Shown: positions 1 to 7,111, counted from the stretch's first letter. The stretch: 13,833 bases of DNA from Rhodospirillaceae bacterium (GCA_002732845.1 NVSZ01000072.1:1-13833), one strand, 5' to 3'. Notes: a model not told the origin generated them from the letters alone. Numbers and translations: made by a program.

Positions 1-1230
1 CGACATCTTCGCAACCCCGGCGGTGACAAACAGGTTCAGGCCCACCGGCGGCGTAATCATGCCGATTTCCATGTTGACCACCATGATGATGCCCAAATGA
101 ATGGGATCAATGCCCAACTGCATGGCAATCGGGAACACCAGTGGCGCCACGATCACCAACAATCCAGACGGTTCCATGAATTGGCCGCCAATCAACAAGA
201 TGATGTTGACCATGATCAAGAACATAATCGGACCAAATCCGGCACCCAACATGGCTTCGGTGATCATTTGCGGAATGCGTTCTTCGGTGAGCACGTGTTT
301 GAGGATCAAAGCGTTGGCAATGATGAACATCAACATGATGGTCAGCTTGCCCGCTTCGAACAATGCAGTTTTGGTATCGGGATGCCAAAACACACCCATA
401 ACCCGCACCAAAAACGGTCCACCGCGCCTGCCCGTCTCGCTGAACGGTCCCATATCACGATAGACAAAGTTGGCAATGATAAAGGCGTATACGGCGGCCA
501 CGGCGGCGGCTTCGGTTGGCGTGAAAACACCGCCATAGATACCGCCCAAGATAATGCCGATCAGCATCAGGCCCCAAAAGGCATCACGAGCAGAAACCAA
601 AATTTCCATCCACCCGGCCCAAGGTTGAGACGGCAGGCCTTTCCAGCGCGCCGCCACATAAATGCCCAACATCAACATCGATCCGGCCACCAGTCCCGGA
701 ACAACGCCGGCCAAGAACATGCGCCCAACCGAGACATCGGTGGCGGCGGCATACACCACCATCACGATGGACGGCGGAATCAAAATGCCCAGCGTTCCGG
801 CGTTACAAATCACACCTGCGGCAAATTCCTTGGGATAGCCCACTTCACGCATGCCCGCGATGACGATCGAGCCAATGGCGATAACCGTCGCGGGGGAAGA
901 CCCGGACAAGGCCGCAAACATCATGCACGCCAATACAGACGCGATGGCAAGACCGCCCTGAAAATGACCGACCAAGGCAATGGCAAAGCGAATGATGCGC
1001 CGCGCCACGCCGCCCGTCGACATAAAGGTCGAGGCCAAAATAAAGAACGGAATGGCCAGCAAGGTATAATGCCCTTGAAAGGCCGAAAACATGGTTTGCC
1101 CGATCGAAGCCAAAGAGCCATCGGAATACGCCACCAAAAACAAAATACTGGAAAGACCTAGCGACACCGCGATCGGCACGCCAATGATCATCAAACCAAC
1201 AACACAAAGGAAAAGAATTGCGACTTCCAT
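1..1230 (-). CDS. dctM: TRAP dicarboxylate transporter large membrane subunit DctM (C-terminus cut by window edge)
   Basis: This is the large, many-helix subunit of a TRAP transporter, which carries the substrate handed over by the periplasmic protein DctP across the cytoplasmic membrane, driven by a sodium or proton gradient. Reading from the ATG at 1228-1230 gives 410 codons with no stop before base 1. The family is usually about 425-450 residues, so roughly the last 15-40 are missing. The protein is a run of hydrophobic segments beginning MEVAILFLCVVGLMIIGVPI. Conserved family stretches are visible, such as GSSPATVIAIGSI, LGILIPPSIVMVVYA and, near the cut end, MITPPVGLNLFV. The start has a GGAGG ribosome site inside the end of dctQ, and only 3 bases separate the two genes, so translation is probably coupled. 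The dicarboxylate assignment rests mainly on the neighbouring dctB/dctD and dctP; the fold alone would also fit other organic acids. Confidence 0.95.
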   Translation of the reverse strand, partial: MEVAILFLCVVGLMIIGVPIAVSLGLSSILFLVAYSDGSLASIGQTMFSAFQGHYTLLAIPFFILASTFMSTGGVARRIIRFAIALVGHFQGGLAIASVLACMMFAALSGSSPATVIAIGSIVIAGMREVGYPKEFAAGVICNAGTLGILIPPSIVMVVYAAATDVSVGRMFLAGVVPGLVAGSMLMLGIYVAARWKGLPSQPWAGWMEILVSARDAFWGLMLIGIILGGIYGGVFTPTEAAAVAAVYAFIIANFVYRDMGPFSETGRRGGPFLVRVMGVFWHPDTKTALFEAGKLTIMLMFIIANALILKHVLTEERIPQMITEAMLGAGFGPIMFLIMVNIILLIGGQFMEPSGLLVIVAPLVFPIAMQLGIDPIHLGIIMVVNMEIGMITPPVGLNLFVTAGVAKMS

Positions 1231-1233
1231 GGA

Positions 1234-1860
1234 TTAATCCTCCCCAATTGGGTGCGTAGACATGGTTTCTTCCATGTCTTCGGCTTCGTGACTGGCGATG
1301 ATCAGATCAACTTCACCGACCCAAACCTGCCAGCTGAGTTGAAGAAAGCGATACAGCAACAACACCATGCCCAACGGCAAGGCAAAATACGGAATAAACC
1401 GGGGCAGTTTTTCATAGCGTTCGCCTTCATTCAAAGCGTCCGCCATAAACTGCATAAATTCAGGGATCGGAATATCGTCGGTTTCTAAAAAGGCGCGCTT
1501 GGTGATGAAGGGATACCAATAATCCCAGCTGCCCTTAACCATAAGAATAGCAAAAAGAATACACGCCGCCACAGCCAGCAAAGCCAACAATCGGCGACCT
1601 TTGGGGGGCAATACGTTCGCCAGCAAATCAATGCCCAAATGCAGGTTTTTCTTCACACAATAAGAAGCCCCAATCAGCACCAGCCACGCAAACAAAAACA
1701 CCGTGGCTTCCAACGCCCAGAGCAGATTACTGTTAAAAACATAACGCGTGACGACGTTGGCAAACGTAATCAAGGTCATCATACCCAAGATAAAGGCAAT
1801 CAGAGTTTCTTCGATTTGATCGACGAAATGCCCAAATGAACTTTGTTGCAAGTGTTTCAT
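1234..1860 (-). CDS. dctQ: TRAP dicarboxylate transporter small membrane subunit DctQ
   Basis: This is the small four-helix membrane subunit, which associates with DctM. The 208-residue protein has hydrophobic segments near residues 21-40 (IAFILGMMTLITFANVV), 50-65, 90-110 and 165-185. The N-terminal stretch with NVVTRYVFNSNLLWALE and the later LHLGID are typical of DctQ. A hydrophilic insert of about 40 residues before the last helix makes it longer than many TRAP small subunits, as in the C4-dicarboxylate type. I chose the ATG at 1858-1860 because GGGGGAG lies a few bases upstream; a GTG seven codons further out has no such site. The gene starts 85 bases after dctP and ends 3 bases before dctM. 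Confidence 0.93.
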   Translation of the reverse strand: MKHLQQSSFGHFVDQIEETLIAFILGMMTLITFANVVTRYVFNSNLLWALEATVFLFAWLVLIGASYCVKKNLHLGIDLLANVLPPKGRRLLALLAVAACILFAILMVKGSWDYWYPFITKRAFLETDDIPIPEFMQFMADALNEGERYEKLPRFIPYFALPLGMVLLLYRFLQLSWQVWVGEVDLIIASHEAEDMEETMSTHPIGED

Positions 1861-1888
1861 AGCTCCCCCGAACTGTTGCACCTGATTT

Positions 1889-1920
1889 GGGACCCGCCAA
1901 GCATTGCCCTAACGGGTCCC
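1889..1920 (-). promoter_or_regulatory. Intercistronic hairpin between dctP and dctQ
   Basis: The arms GGGACCCG (1889-1896) and CGGGTCCC (1913-1920) are perfectly complementary over 8 bp around a 16-base loop. In the transcript the hairpin lies just after the dctP stop. No run of U follows it, so a Rho-independent terminator is unlikely. A barrier to 3' exonucleases, which would leave more dctP than dctQM message, fits the need for excess binding protein. That function is inference. Confidence 0.6.
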
Positions 1921-1945
1921 TAAACCAGACTGTTTGATGTAAAGC

Positions 1946-2941
1946 TTAGTTGCTGGCTTGCGCAGCAGCAATTAAGTCCCGACCAACGTCATTTTCAAAC
2001 TTTTTCCAGACAGGTTTCAAAGTGGCAAGCCATTTGGAACGTTGAGATGAAGTCAAAGTCCGAACCGTGCCACCAGCATCAATGATTTTTTGCTTGTTGG
2101 CTTGGTTAACTTTGTAAGACTCTTTGTTCCGCAGGACCGTAACTTCGTGCAGAATTTTAGCCAATTGCGTACGCACGTCGCTTGGCAAGCCTTCCCACCA
2201 GTCGGTTGACGTCACGACCAGATAATCAAGGATGCCGTGGTTGGTTTCGGTGGTGCCATCTTGAACTTCAAAGAATTTTTTACCATAGATGTTGGACCAG
2301 GTGTTTTCCTGACCATCGATAACTTTGGTTTGCAAGCCGCCGTAGACTTCTTTGAAGGACATTTTTTGCGGGTTAGCACCCAATTGTTCAAACTGAGCCA
2401 CCAAAACATCAGACGCCTGAACGCGGAATTTCAAACCCCTTGCATCGCTGGGCAAAATCAAAGGCTTGTTCGCCGACATTTGCTTCATGCCATTGTGCCA
2501 AAACTCAAGACCAACCAGACCTTTGCGACGCATCGCATTTTTCAACTTTTGACCGTCATCAGAGTTTTGGAAACGATCAACTGCGTTAATGTCTTTAAAC
2601 ATGAACGGTAAATCGAAGAGACGGAATTTTTTGGTGAATTTTTCGAACTTTGAAAGGGAAGGCGCAGCCATTTGAACATCGCCGTTCAACATCGCTTCCA
2701 GAACTTTGCTGTCGTTATAAAGGCTAGAGTTGGGGAAAACCTCCATACAAGCAATGCCATTCATTTCTTCGTTCACACGTTTTTCAAGAAGCGTCGCGGC
2801 GATGCCTTTGGGATGTTTGTCCGTATTGGTCACGTGGCTGAATTTGATTTTAATTTCGCCCGGTTCGCACGATGCAAACGCCGCAGATGTGGAAACCAGC
2901 ATAGCGACACCCATCGCCGTGGCTGCAAGAGTTTTATACAT
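1946..2941 (-). CDS. dctP: TRAP transporter periplasmic dicarboxylate-binding protein DctP
   Basis: This is the secreted solute-binding subunit, which captures the substrate (C4-dicarboxylates such as malate, succinate or fumarate, judged from context) in the periplasm and delivers it to DctQM. The product is 331 residues, the usual size. It begins with a Sec signal peptide, MYKTLAATAMG followed by a hydrophobic stretch, with likely cleavage after AFA at residue 23. Family segments follow: IKFSHVTNTDKHPKG near the mature N-terminus, LPFMFKD, GLKFRVQASDV with the arginine expected to bind the substrate carboxylate, and GQENTWSNIYGKKFFEVQ. The ATG at 2939-2941 is preceded by GGAGGTAA at good spacing; a possible start ten codons upstream has no ribosome site and would spoil the signal peptide. 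It is the first gene of dctPQM, with a sigma-54 promoter and activator sites upstream. Confidence 0.96.
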   Translation of the reverse strand: MYKTLAATAMGVAMLVSTSAAFASCEPGEIKIKFSHVTNTDKHPKGIAATLLEKRVNEEMNGIACMEVFPNSSLYNDSKVLEAMLNGDVQMAAPSLSKFEKFTKKFRLFDLPFMFKDINAVDRFQNSDDGQKLKNAMRRKGLVGLEFWHNGMKQMSANKPLILPSDARGLKFRVQASDVLVAQFEQLGANPQKMSFKEVYGGLQTKVIDGQENTWSNIYGKKFFEVQDGTTETNHGILDYLVVTSTDWWEGLPSDVRTQLAKILHEVTVLRNKESYKVNQANKQKIIDAGGTVRTLTSSQRSKWLATLKPVWKKFENDVGRDLIAAAQASN

Positions 2942-2971
2942 AGAATTACCTCCAAAATGAATAATCGGCAC

Positions 2972-2988
2972 AGGACACTCACGGTCCT
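2972..2988 (-). promoter_or_regulatory. Small hairpin at the 5' end of the dctP leader
   Basis: AGGAC and GTCCT form a 5-bp stem with a 7-base loop. If transcription starts near 2993, as the -24/-12 element predicts, the hairpin begins about 5 bases into the message, where a short stem can protect RNA from 5'-end-dependent decay. The stem is short and could be chance. Confidence 0.3.
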
Positions 2989-3003
2989 TTTCACGTCTTT
3001 ATA

Positions 3004-3019
3004 CTCAAAATGCATGCCA
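3004..3019 (-). promoter_or_regulatory. Sigma-54 (-24/-12) promoter of dctPQM
   Basis: On the minus strand the sequence reads CTGGCATGCATTTTGAG, counting the base just upstream at 3020. The invariant GG of the -24 element and the TTG of the -12 element are at the proper 10-base separation; the -12 element has GA where GC is usual. The predicted start is near 2993, giving a leader of about 50 bases to the dctP ATG. The call is strengthened by the sigma-54 activator gene dctD next door and by IHF and activator sites upstream. Confidence 0.75.
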
Positions 3020-3047
3020 GCTTTGCTCCTGACACATAGATCAGCAG

Positions 3048-3060
3048 TAAGTCGTTGATT
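3048..3060 (-). promoter_or_regulatory. IHF-binding site in the dctPQM control region
   Basis: The minus strand reads AATCAACGACTTA, a match at every fixed position to the IHF consensus WATCAANNNNTTR, with an A/T-rich stretch (ACATTTATAAA) on its 5' side as strong IHF sites have. It lies about 60 bp upstream of the predicted start, between the promoter and the two inverted repeats, where a bend would bring bound DctD to the sigma-54 polymerase. Confidence 0.65.
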
Positions 3061-3115
3061 TTATAAATGTTGTTTTGGAAATGGATTTTCAAGCTTTTAA
3101 GCAACAGACGGAAAG

Positions 3116-3133
3116 TGTGCGGAAAGCCGCACA
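3116..3133. promoter_or_regulatory. Upstream activator site 1 (probable DctD operator)
   Basis: TGTGCGGAAAGCCGCACA is a perfect inverted repeat with 7-bp arms (TGTGCGG / CCGCACA) around AAAG. It is centred about 131 bp upstream of the predicted dctP start, a normal distance for a sigma-54 enhancer. DctD dimers carry a Fis-type helix-turn-helix that binds such palindromes. Assignment to DctD is by position and neighbour. Confidence 0.7.
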
Positions 3134-3145
3134 ACACGAAAATCA

Positions 3146-3167
3146 TTGTGTAAGGAAACCCGCACAA
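3146..3167. promoter_or_regulatory. Upstream activator site 2 (weaker probable DctD operator)
   Basis: The outer arms TTGTG and CACAA are symmetric and the right half carries the full CGCACAA seen in site 1, but the left half (TTGTGTAAG) departs from it, and the inner spacing is 2 bp longer. Its centre is 32 bp from that of site 1, close to three helical turns, so two dimers could sit on the same face of the DNA. The site ends 3 bases from the dctD stop codon. Confidence 0.6.
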
Positions 3168-3169
3168 AA

Positions 3170-4528
3170 CTAGGCTTTGAAGTCATCCCGTTTCAAACCA
3201 TATTTAGCCAGTTTGTCATAAAACGTCTTGCGCGGCAGACCCAACGCTTTACAAGATTCTGTGACATTGCCGTTGTGATTTTTCAGTTCGGTTTGAATCA
3301 ATGCCTTTTCAAAGCATTCCACGCGTTTGGGTAAAGTTGCGCCTTCTTCGCATTCGGGATCTGCTGGGGCTCCCATGGACAAGGCCGGTAAGGCCGGCAG
3401 ATCCAAGACAAAGCGTTCCGCTGAATTTCGAAGCTCGCGCACATTGCCCCGCCAGTCGTGCTGCAACAGGCTTTGCGCCAAGGCGGTGTCCAGTTTTGGA
3501 CTGGTGCGACGCTGGCGGGTCGCAGCGATATCGGAAAAGTGCTGAAAAAGGGTTGATATGTCTTCTTTACGGTCGCGCAAAGGCGGCACATTCAAGGTCA
3601 TGACGTTCAAACGGTAATATAGGTCTTCGCGAAAAGCGCCCCGGTTACAGGCCTCAAGCAAGTCAATTTTGGTCGCCGCAATCACGCGAATGTCTAACGA
3701 TACCGCTTTATTGCTGCCCAAGGGTTCGACCATGCGTTCTTGCAACACCCGCAGTAAACCCACCTGCAAGTCTAAGGGCATGCTTTCGATTTCGTCTAAA
3801 AACACCGTGCCACCTTGGGCATGTTCGAATTTCCCCACACGGGCCTTTTGGGCCCCGGTAAAGGCCCCGGCCACGTGACCGAACAGTTCCGATTCAATCA
3901 TCGATTCGGGCAAAGCGCCGCAGTTGATAGCAACAAAATTTCCGGCTTCGCGGGGGCCAAAATCATGCAGGCACCGCGCCACCAATTCTTTGCCTGACCC
4001 GGTTTCGCCTTCAATCAAAATATCTGCGTCGGTTTGGGCCATGGTGATGATTTGATCGCGCAGCGTGGTCATCACAGGCGATGCCCCCAACAACACGTTA
4101 TCCACGCCGGACCGAGCGTTTAATTTGTGACTAAGACGGCGGTTTTCCATCACCAGCCAGCGGTTTTTGGCGGCGCGCGATACCACATCGACCAGCCGTT
4201 CCGTATCAAATGGCTTTTCCAAAAAATCAAAGGCGCCTTTGTGCATGGCTTCAACCGCCATCGACACATCGCCATGCCCGGTGATCAAAATGACCGGAAT
4301 GTCTTCGTCCAATTCTTTGACTTTACCCAAAAAAGTCATGCCATCCATGCCGCCCAGACGCATATCGGTAACCAACACCCCACCAAAGTTACGTGTGAGG
4401 CTGTCTAAAGCCTCTTCGGCAGACGTTTCAACGGTTGCCTTGAACCCGGCCAAATCTAAGGTCTGCGCACAGGACTTGCGCACATGTTCTTCGTCATCAA
4501 TGACAATTACGGGGGGTTTATCGAGCAT
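3170..4528 (-). CDS. dctD: C4-dicarboxylate response regulator DctD, sigma-54-dependent activator
   Basis: DctD is a cytoplasmic transcription activator that, once phosphorylated by DctB, forms an AAA+ ring and opens sigma-54 promoters. The 452-residue protein has three domains. The receiver (about 5-120) has acidic residues D11/D12, phospho-acceptor D55 in VTDMRL, T83 and K105 in EKPF. The AAA+ domain (about 145-375) has Walker A GETGSGKE at 174-181, the sigma-54-contacting GAFTGA at 221-226, Walker B GGTVFLDE at 239-246, and a later FREDLYYRLNV. The C-terminal Fis helix-turn-helix (about 408-450) contains GNVTESCKALGLPRKTFY. Nothing essential is missing. The gene starts one base after the dctB stop, so the two are surely an operon. 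Its likely target is the dctPQM control region immediately downstream; the transporter it controls could differ only if other dct genes exist elsewhere. Confidence 0.96.
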   Translation of the reverse strand: MLDKPPVIVIDDEEHVRKSCAQTLDLAGFKATVETSAEEALDSLTRNFGGVLVTDMRLGGMDGMTFLGKVKELDEDIPVILITGHGDVSMAVEAMHKGAFDFLEKPFDTERLVDVVSRAAKNRWLVMENRRLSHKLNARSGVDNVLLGASPVMTTLRDQIITMAQTDADILIEGETGSGKELVARCLHDFGPREAGNFVAINCGALPESMIESELFGHVAGAFTGAQKARVGKFEHAQGGTVFLDEIESMPLDLQVGLLRVLQERMVEPLGSNKAVSLDIRVIAATKIDLLEACNRGAFREDLYYRLNVMTLNVPPLRDRKEDISTLFQHFSDIAATRQRRTSPKLDTALAQSLLQHDWRGNVRELRNSAERFVLDLPALPALSMGAPADPECEEGATLPKRVECFEKALIQTELKNHNGNVTESCKALGLPRKTFYDKLAKYGLKRDDFKA

Positions 4529-4529
4529 T

Positions 4530-6326
4530 TTAATCCTTAGATTTCGGAGCCAACGGTATATTAAACGAAAAAACAGCGCCGCCTTCGACTAAATTTTGGG
4601 CTTTTAATTCGCCGCCAAATTCAGACACGATCCCAGAAGAAATGGACAGCCCCAACCCCAAGCCAAGGCCGACTTTTTTGGTGGTGAAAAACGGCTCGAA
4701 CAAATGGTCAATCACGTCACCGGGAATACCCGATCCAAAATCACGTACCGCCACATGAGCATGCTTGGCCTCTACAGTAGCTTTCAACACGATGCGGCGT
4801 TCATCGCCCTGTTCCAAGGCATCAATGGCATTGTTGATCAGGTTGACCAGAACCTGTTCCAAACGCACATCGTTGACCAGAACCGTAATGTCTGAATCCG
4901 GGACTTCGACGTCTAGTTTCACACGGTCTTTTTTCAAACGGGGATCAACGATACGCCGGGTGTCTTTGAACACCGCTTGCAAAACTTGCGGGGTGCGTTC
5001 GTCGGAACTTTCCCGAGCAAAGATTTTCAAACGCAAAATGATATCACCCATGCGTTCGCTTAAGGCCGAAATGAGGGACAGGTTTTCTGCGGCCTCGCCC
5101 TTGCGGCCTTGGTCCAAAAATTTACCCGCATTGTCGGCGTAGGATCGAATCGCGGTCAAAGGTTGGTTCAGTTCGTGGTTAATGCCCACCGACATCTGCC
5201 CCAACGCCGCCATTTTACCCGCTTGCACCAGTTCGTTTTGCGCACGTCTTAGGTCTGCCGTTCGCTTTTCAACCTGAAGCTCCAATTCATTCGCCGAATT
5301 TTCCAGAACTTCACGGGCGCGTTGTTGCACGTCCAAGGCCCGCAACAAGCCTAAGCGACGTTCAATCAAACTGACAATCGCAATCGCCCCCAACGTGATC
5401 AGCAAGGTCAGCCCGCCCGCATACGCCAAGGCCGAATTGGTCAGCGGCGTGCGGTCCGCTAATATCCACACCCGCCAGCCAACGCCTTCGACATCTTGGT
5501 GCGTGGCCAGATAAGGGGGACTTGATTTATTTTGGGGTTTAAAAGTATTGACCCAAGGCTCAGCCGCAGCTTTGATATCAAAAGGCAAACGGCCAATGGT
5601 CTTGTTGGCATAACGCCGGGTTGCGCCCAACTCGGCCAAGGCTTCGGAGCTCGGATCATGCACCGCGTTATACAGCCATTCAGGTCGCGACGACAAAAAC
5701 ACGATGCTCGCCTGATCTGTGACCAAAACTTCATAATGCGGAGCGGTCCAGCCTTGTTCCACCGTGGCCACGTTGACCTTAACCACCATCACCCCCAGCA
5801 CGGTGCCCAGCGCGTCTTTGATGGCACTGGACAGGTAATAGCCGCGTTGAAGGGATGTCGTCCCCAACGCAAAAAAGCGTCCACTGCCCGACCTCATGGC
5901 ATCTTGGAAATAAGGCCGAAAGCTAAAACTGCGCCCGACAAAGGTTTTGGGCAAATTCCAATTGCTGGCGGCGAGCGTTAGACCTTGGGCATCTAAAACA
6001 TAAGTATCGGCAGATTCGGCCGATATATTAAATTTTTCCAGCAGACTGTTGGCTTGTTTTTGCAAATCAGCATCATCCGGCGATTGCAAAAGACCAACAA
6101 TCACCGGATGCTCTGCATAGATTTCGGGCAGAGCTTTATATTTGTTCAAAATTTCTTGCAACCCGGTGACATACAGGCTGAGCGTTTGATTGCTGGACAC
6201 GAACAGGTTGGTCGACAACCACCCCCGCCCGCCCACAAAAAACGCATAAAACAAGACCGGCAGGACCAACAGCCAAACCAAGGCAAAGCGTTTGAAAAGA
6301 CGAGGGTTTTGTTGAACTTCAAGCAT
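4530..6326 (-). CDS. dctB: C4-dicarboxylate sensor histidine kinase DctB
   Basis: DctB is a membrane sensor that detects dicarboxylates with a periplasmic domain and phosphorylates DctD. The protein of about 598 residues has a first membrane helix near residues 15-33, a periplasmic region of about 260 residues (40-297) containing SFSFRPYFQDAM, a hallmark of Cache-type sensors, and a second membrane helix near 300-320. A coiled coil (about 328-368) follows. The dimerisation domain has the H-box GINHELNQPLTAIR with the phosphorylated histidine near residue 384. The ATPase domain has the N-box VNLINNAIDALE, then VRDFGSGIP, FEPFFTTKK and GLGLGLSIS, as in DctB kinases. The frame stays open upstream through tRNA-Lys, but I start at the ATG at 6324-6326, which directly precedes the first helix. 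That start lacks a recognisable ribosome site (CAATACCCCC precedes it), so translation may be weak. Confidence 0.94.
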   Translation of the reverse strand: MLEVQQNPRLFKRFALVWLLVLPVLFYAFFVGGRGWLSTNLFVSSNQTLSLYVTGLQEILNKYKALPEIYAEHPVIVGLLQSPDDADLQKQANSLLEKFNISAESADTYVLDAQGLTLAASNWNLPKTFVGRSFSFRPYFQDAMRSGSGRFFALGTTSLQRGYYLSSAIKDALGTVLGVMVVKVNVATVEQGWTAPHYEVLVTDQASIVFLSSRPEWLYNAVHDPSSEALAELGATRRYANKTIGRLPFDIKAAAEPWVNTFKPQNKSSPPYLATHQDVEGVGWRVWILADRTPLTNSALAYAGGLTLLITLGAIAIVSLIERRLGLLRALDVQQRAREVLENSANELELQVEKRTADLRRAQNELVQAGKMAALGQMSVGINHELNQPLTAIRSYADNAGKFLDQGRKGEAAENLSLISALSERMGDIILRLKIFARESSDERTPQVLQAVFKDTRRIVDPRLKKDRVKLDVEVPDSDITVLVNDVRLEQVLVNLINNAIDALEQGDERRIVLKATVEAKHAHVAVRDFGSGIPGDVIDHLFEPFFTTKKVGLGLGLGLSISSGIVSEFGGELKAQNLVEGGAVFSFNIPLAPKSKD

Positions 6327-6340
6327 GGGGGTATTGTATA

Positions 6341-6351
6341 CCGAAGTTCGG
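6341..6351. promoter_or_regulatory. Short inverted repeat just upstream of dctB
   Basis: CCGAAGTTCGG is a perfect 5-bp inverted repeat around one base, 15 bases upstream of the dctB ATG and between two TATA-like stretches (TATAAAAT and TATACAAT on the minus strand). It could be an operator or a small hairpin near the start of the dctBD message. No -35 element at good spacing is visible, so the promoter itself remains unplaced. Confidence 0.25.
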
Positions 6352-6397
6352 TTAATTTTATAGGAGGATGTTTTTTTTGGGGGATGGTGGGTTTGTT

Positions 6398-6473
6398 TGG
6401 TGGGCTCTGTGAGATTCGAACTCACGACCGTCCGATTAAAAGTCGGATGCTCTACCAGCTGAGCTAAGAGCCC
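6398..6473 (-). tRNA. tRNA-Lys (anticodon TTT, CCA encoded)
   Basis: The minus strand folds into a complete cloverleaf. The acceptor pairs GGGCTCT with AGAGCCC, the D arm contains AGCTCAGCTGGTAGAGC, the anticodon stem TCCGA/TCGGA encloses loop CTTTTAA with anticodon TTT, and the T arm has GTGAG TTCGAAT CTCAC. A discriminator A and CCA follow. The mature part is 73 bases, 76 with CCA. It reads AAA and AAG codons through wobble. It lies between coaD and dctB on the same strand, with dctB starting 71 bases beyond its 3' end and no T-run terminator between. Confidence 0.97.
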
Positions 6474-6504
6474 ACACCAAACAAATCTTCCGAGGATTGG
6501 AAGC

Positions 6505-6536
6505 AATTCCGAACAGAGCCTAGGCTCGCTGGAATT
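6505..6536. other. Nested inverted repeats in the tRNA-Lys leader
   Basis: AATTCC (6505-6510) and GGAATT (6531-6536) enclose GAGCCTAGGCTC (6516-6527), itself a perfect 12-bp palindrome. In RNA this could form a two-step hairpin, 32-64 bases upstream of the mature tRNA 5' end. A separate short pair CTTCC/GGAAG lies at 6487-6503. No T-run follows on the minus strand, so it is not a normal terminator; a processing structure in the precursor is possible. Confidence 0.4.
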
Positions 6537-6541
6537 CGGGG

Positions 6542-6570
6542 AACTTAAGGGGACACGGCCTTCGGGTCAA
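6542..6570 (-). promoter_or_regulatory. Candidate sigma-70 promoter of tRNA-Lys
   Basis: TTGACC (6565-6570) and TAAGTT (6542-6547) are separated by exactly 17 bp. The -35 matches consensus at five of six positions and the -10 at only three. The bases after the -10 (CCCCG) make a GC-rich discriminator, as is common for stable RNA promoters under stringent control. It would give a leader of about 60 bases before the tRNA. Confidence 0.4.
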
Positions 6571-6602
6571 CCCCCGTTTATGCTTTTATTTGATTTTATT
6601 TT

Positions 6603-7109
6603 TTATTCGATTTCTGCAAAACGAGCCGCCAGCAATTTCGTCACATTTTGAGAAGAAAAATGTGAAATATCGCCGCCTAAACGACCGATTTCTTTGACAA
6701 ATCTGCTGGAAATAAATTGGTTGCTTTCCGACGCCATCAAAAACACGGTTTCGATTTCTTCACTTAATCGAGCATTCATTCCGGCCATTTGAAATTCATA
6801 TTCAAAATCTGAAACCGCACGAAGGCCCCGGATAATCTGGGTTGCGCCCACGTCCGAGACAAATTCGACCAGCAAATTATCAAAGGCACGGACTTCGATA
6901 CGGGCAGAAACATCCGCTGGTAAAGTGGCAATATCGGCTTTGACCATGTCCACACGTTCGTCCAAACTGAACAGTGTATCTTTGCCACCATTCACAACCA
7001 CGGCCACCACCAATCGATCAACGATGGTGGCGGCGCGGGCGATGATATCCATGTGCCCGTTGGTGATGGGATCAAAGGTTCCCGGATAAACGCCGATACG
7101 ATCTGACAT
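6603..7109 (-). CDS. coaD: Phosphopantetheine adenylyltransferase CoaD
   Basis: CoaD catalyses the fourth of five steps from pantothenate to coenzyme A, joining ATP and 4'-phosphopantetheine into dephospho-CoA and pyrophosphate in the cytoplasm. The 168-residue product is the usual length. It opens with RIGVYPGTFDPITNGH, in which TNGH (16-19) is the nucleotidyltransferase (T/H)xGH motif. RGLRAVSDFEYE (94-105) forms part of the substrate pocket, and ISSRFVKE (133-140) is the phosphate-binding ISS motif. The ATG at 7107-7109 is 2 bases after the gyrA stop, with GAGG inside the gyrA end, so it is translated from the gyrA message. No terminator is clear after it. Confidence 0.97.
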   Translation of the reverse strand: MSDRIGVYPGTFDPITNGHMDIIARAATIVDRLVVAVVVNGGKDTLFSLDERVDMVKADIATLPADVSARIEVRAFDNLLVEFVSDVGATQIIRGLRAVSDFEYEFQMAGMNARLSEEIETVFLMASESNQFISSRFVKEIGRLGGDISHFSSQNVTKLLAARFAEIE

Positions 7110-7111
7110 TT

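Noticed and set aside
97..1161. Long open frame of 354 codons on the plus strand opposite dctM
   Set aside because: It is antisense to a clear DctM, its protein is an unnatural mix rich in His, Gln, Asn and Arg with no domain, and it has no ribosome site.
6361..6378. AGGAGG-ATG followed by a T-run on the plus strand
   Set aside because: The ATG opens only a short frame that stops inside the tRNA, there is no spacing after AGGAGG, and the T-run has no stem before it.
6327..6506. Upstream extension of the dctB reading frame
   Set aside because: The open frame runs through the tRNA-Lys gene and lacks a start with a ribosome site; the first membrane helix follows the ATG at 6324-6326.
6401..6527. 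Possible integration remnant, because the leader palindrome resembles the tRNA-Lys acceptor end (GAGCC/GGCTC)
   Set aside because: The likeness is only 7-8 bases, there is no integrase gene, and neighbouring genes are ordinary core genes.
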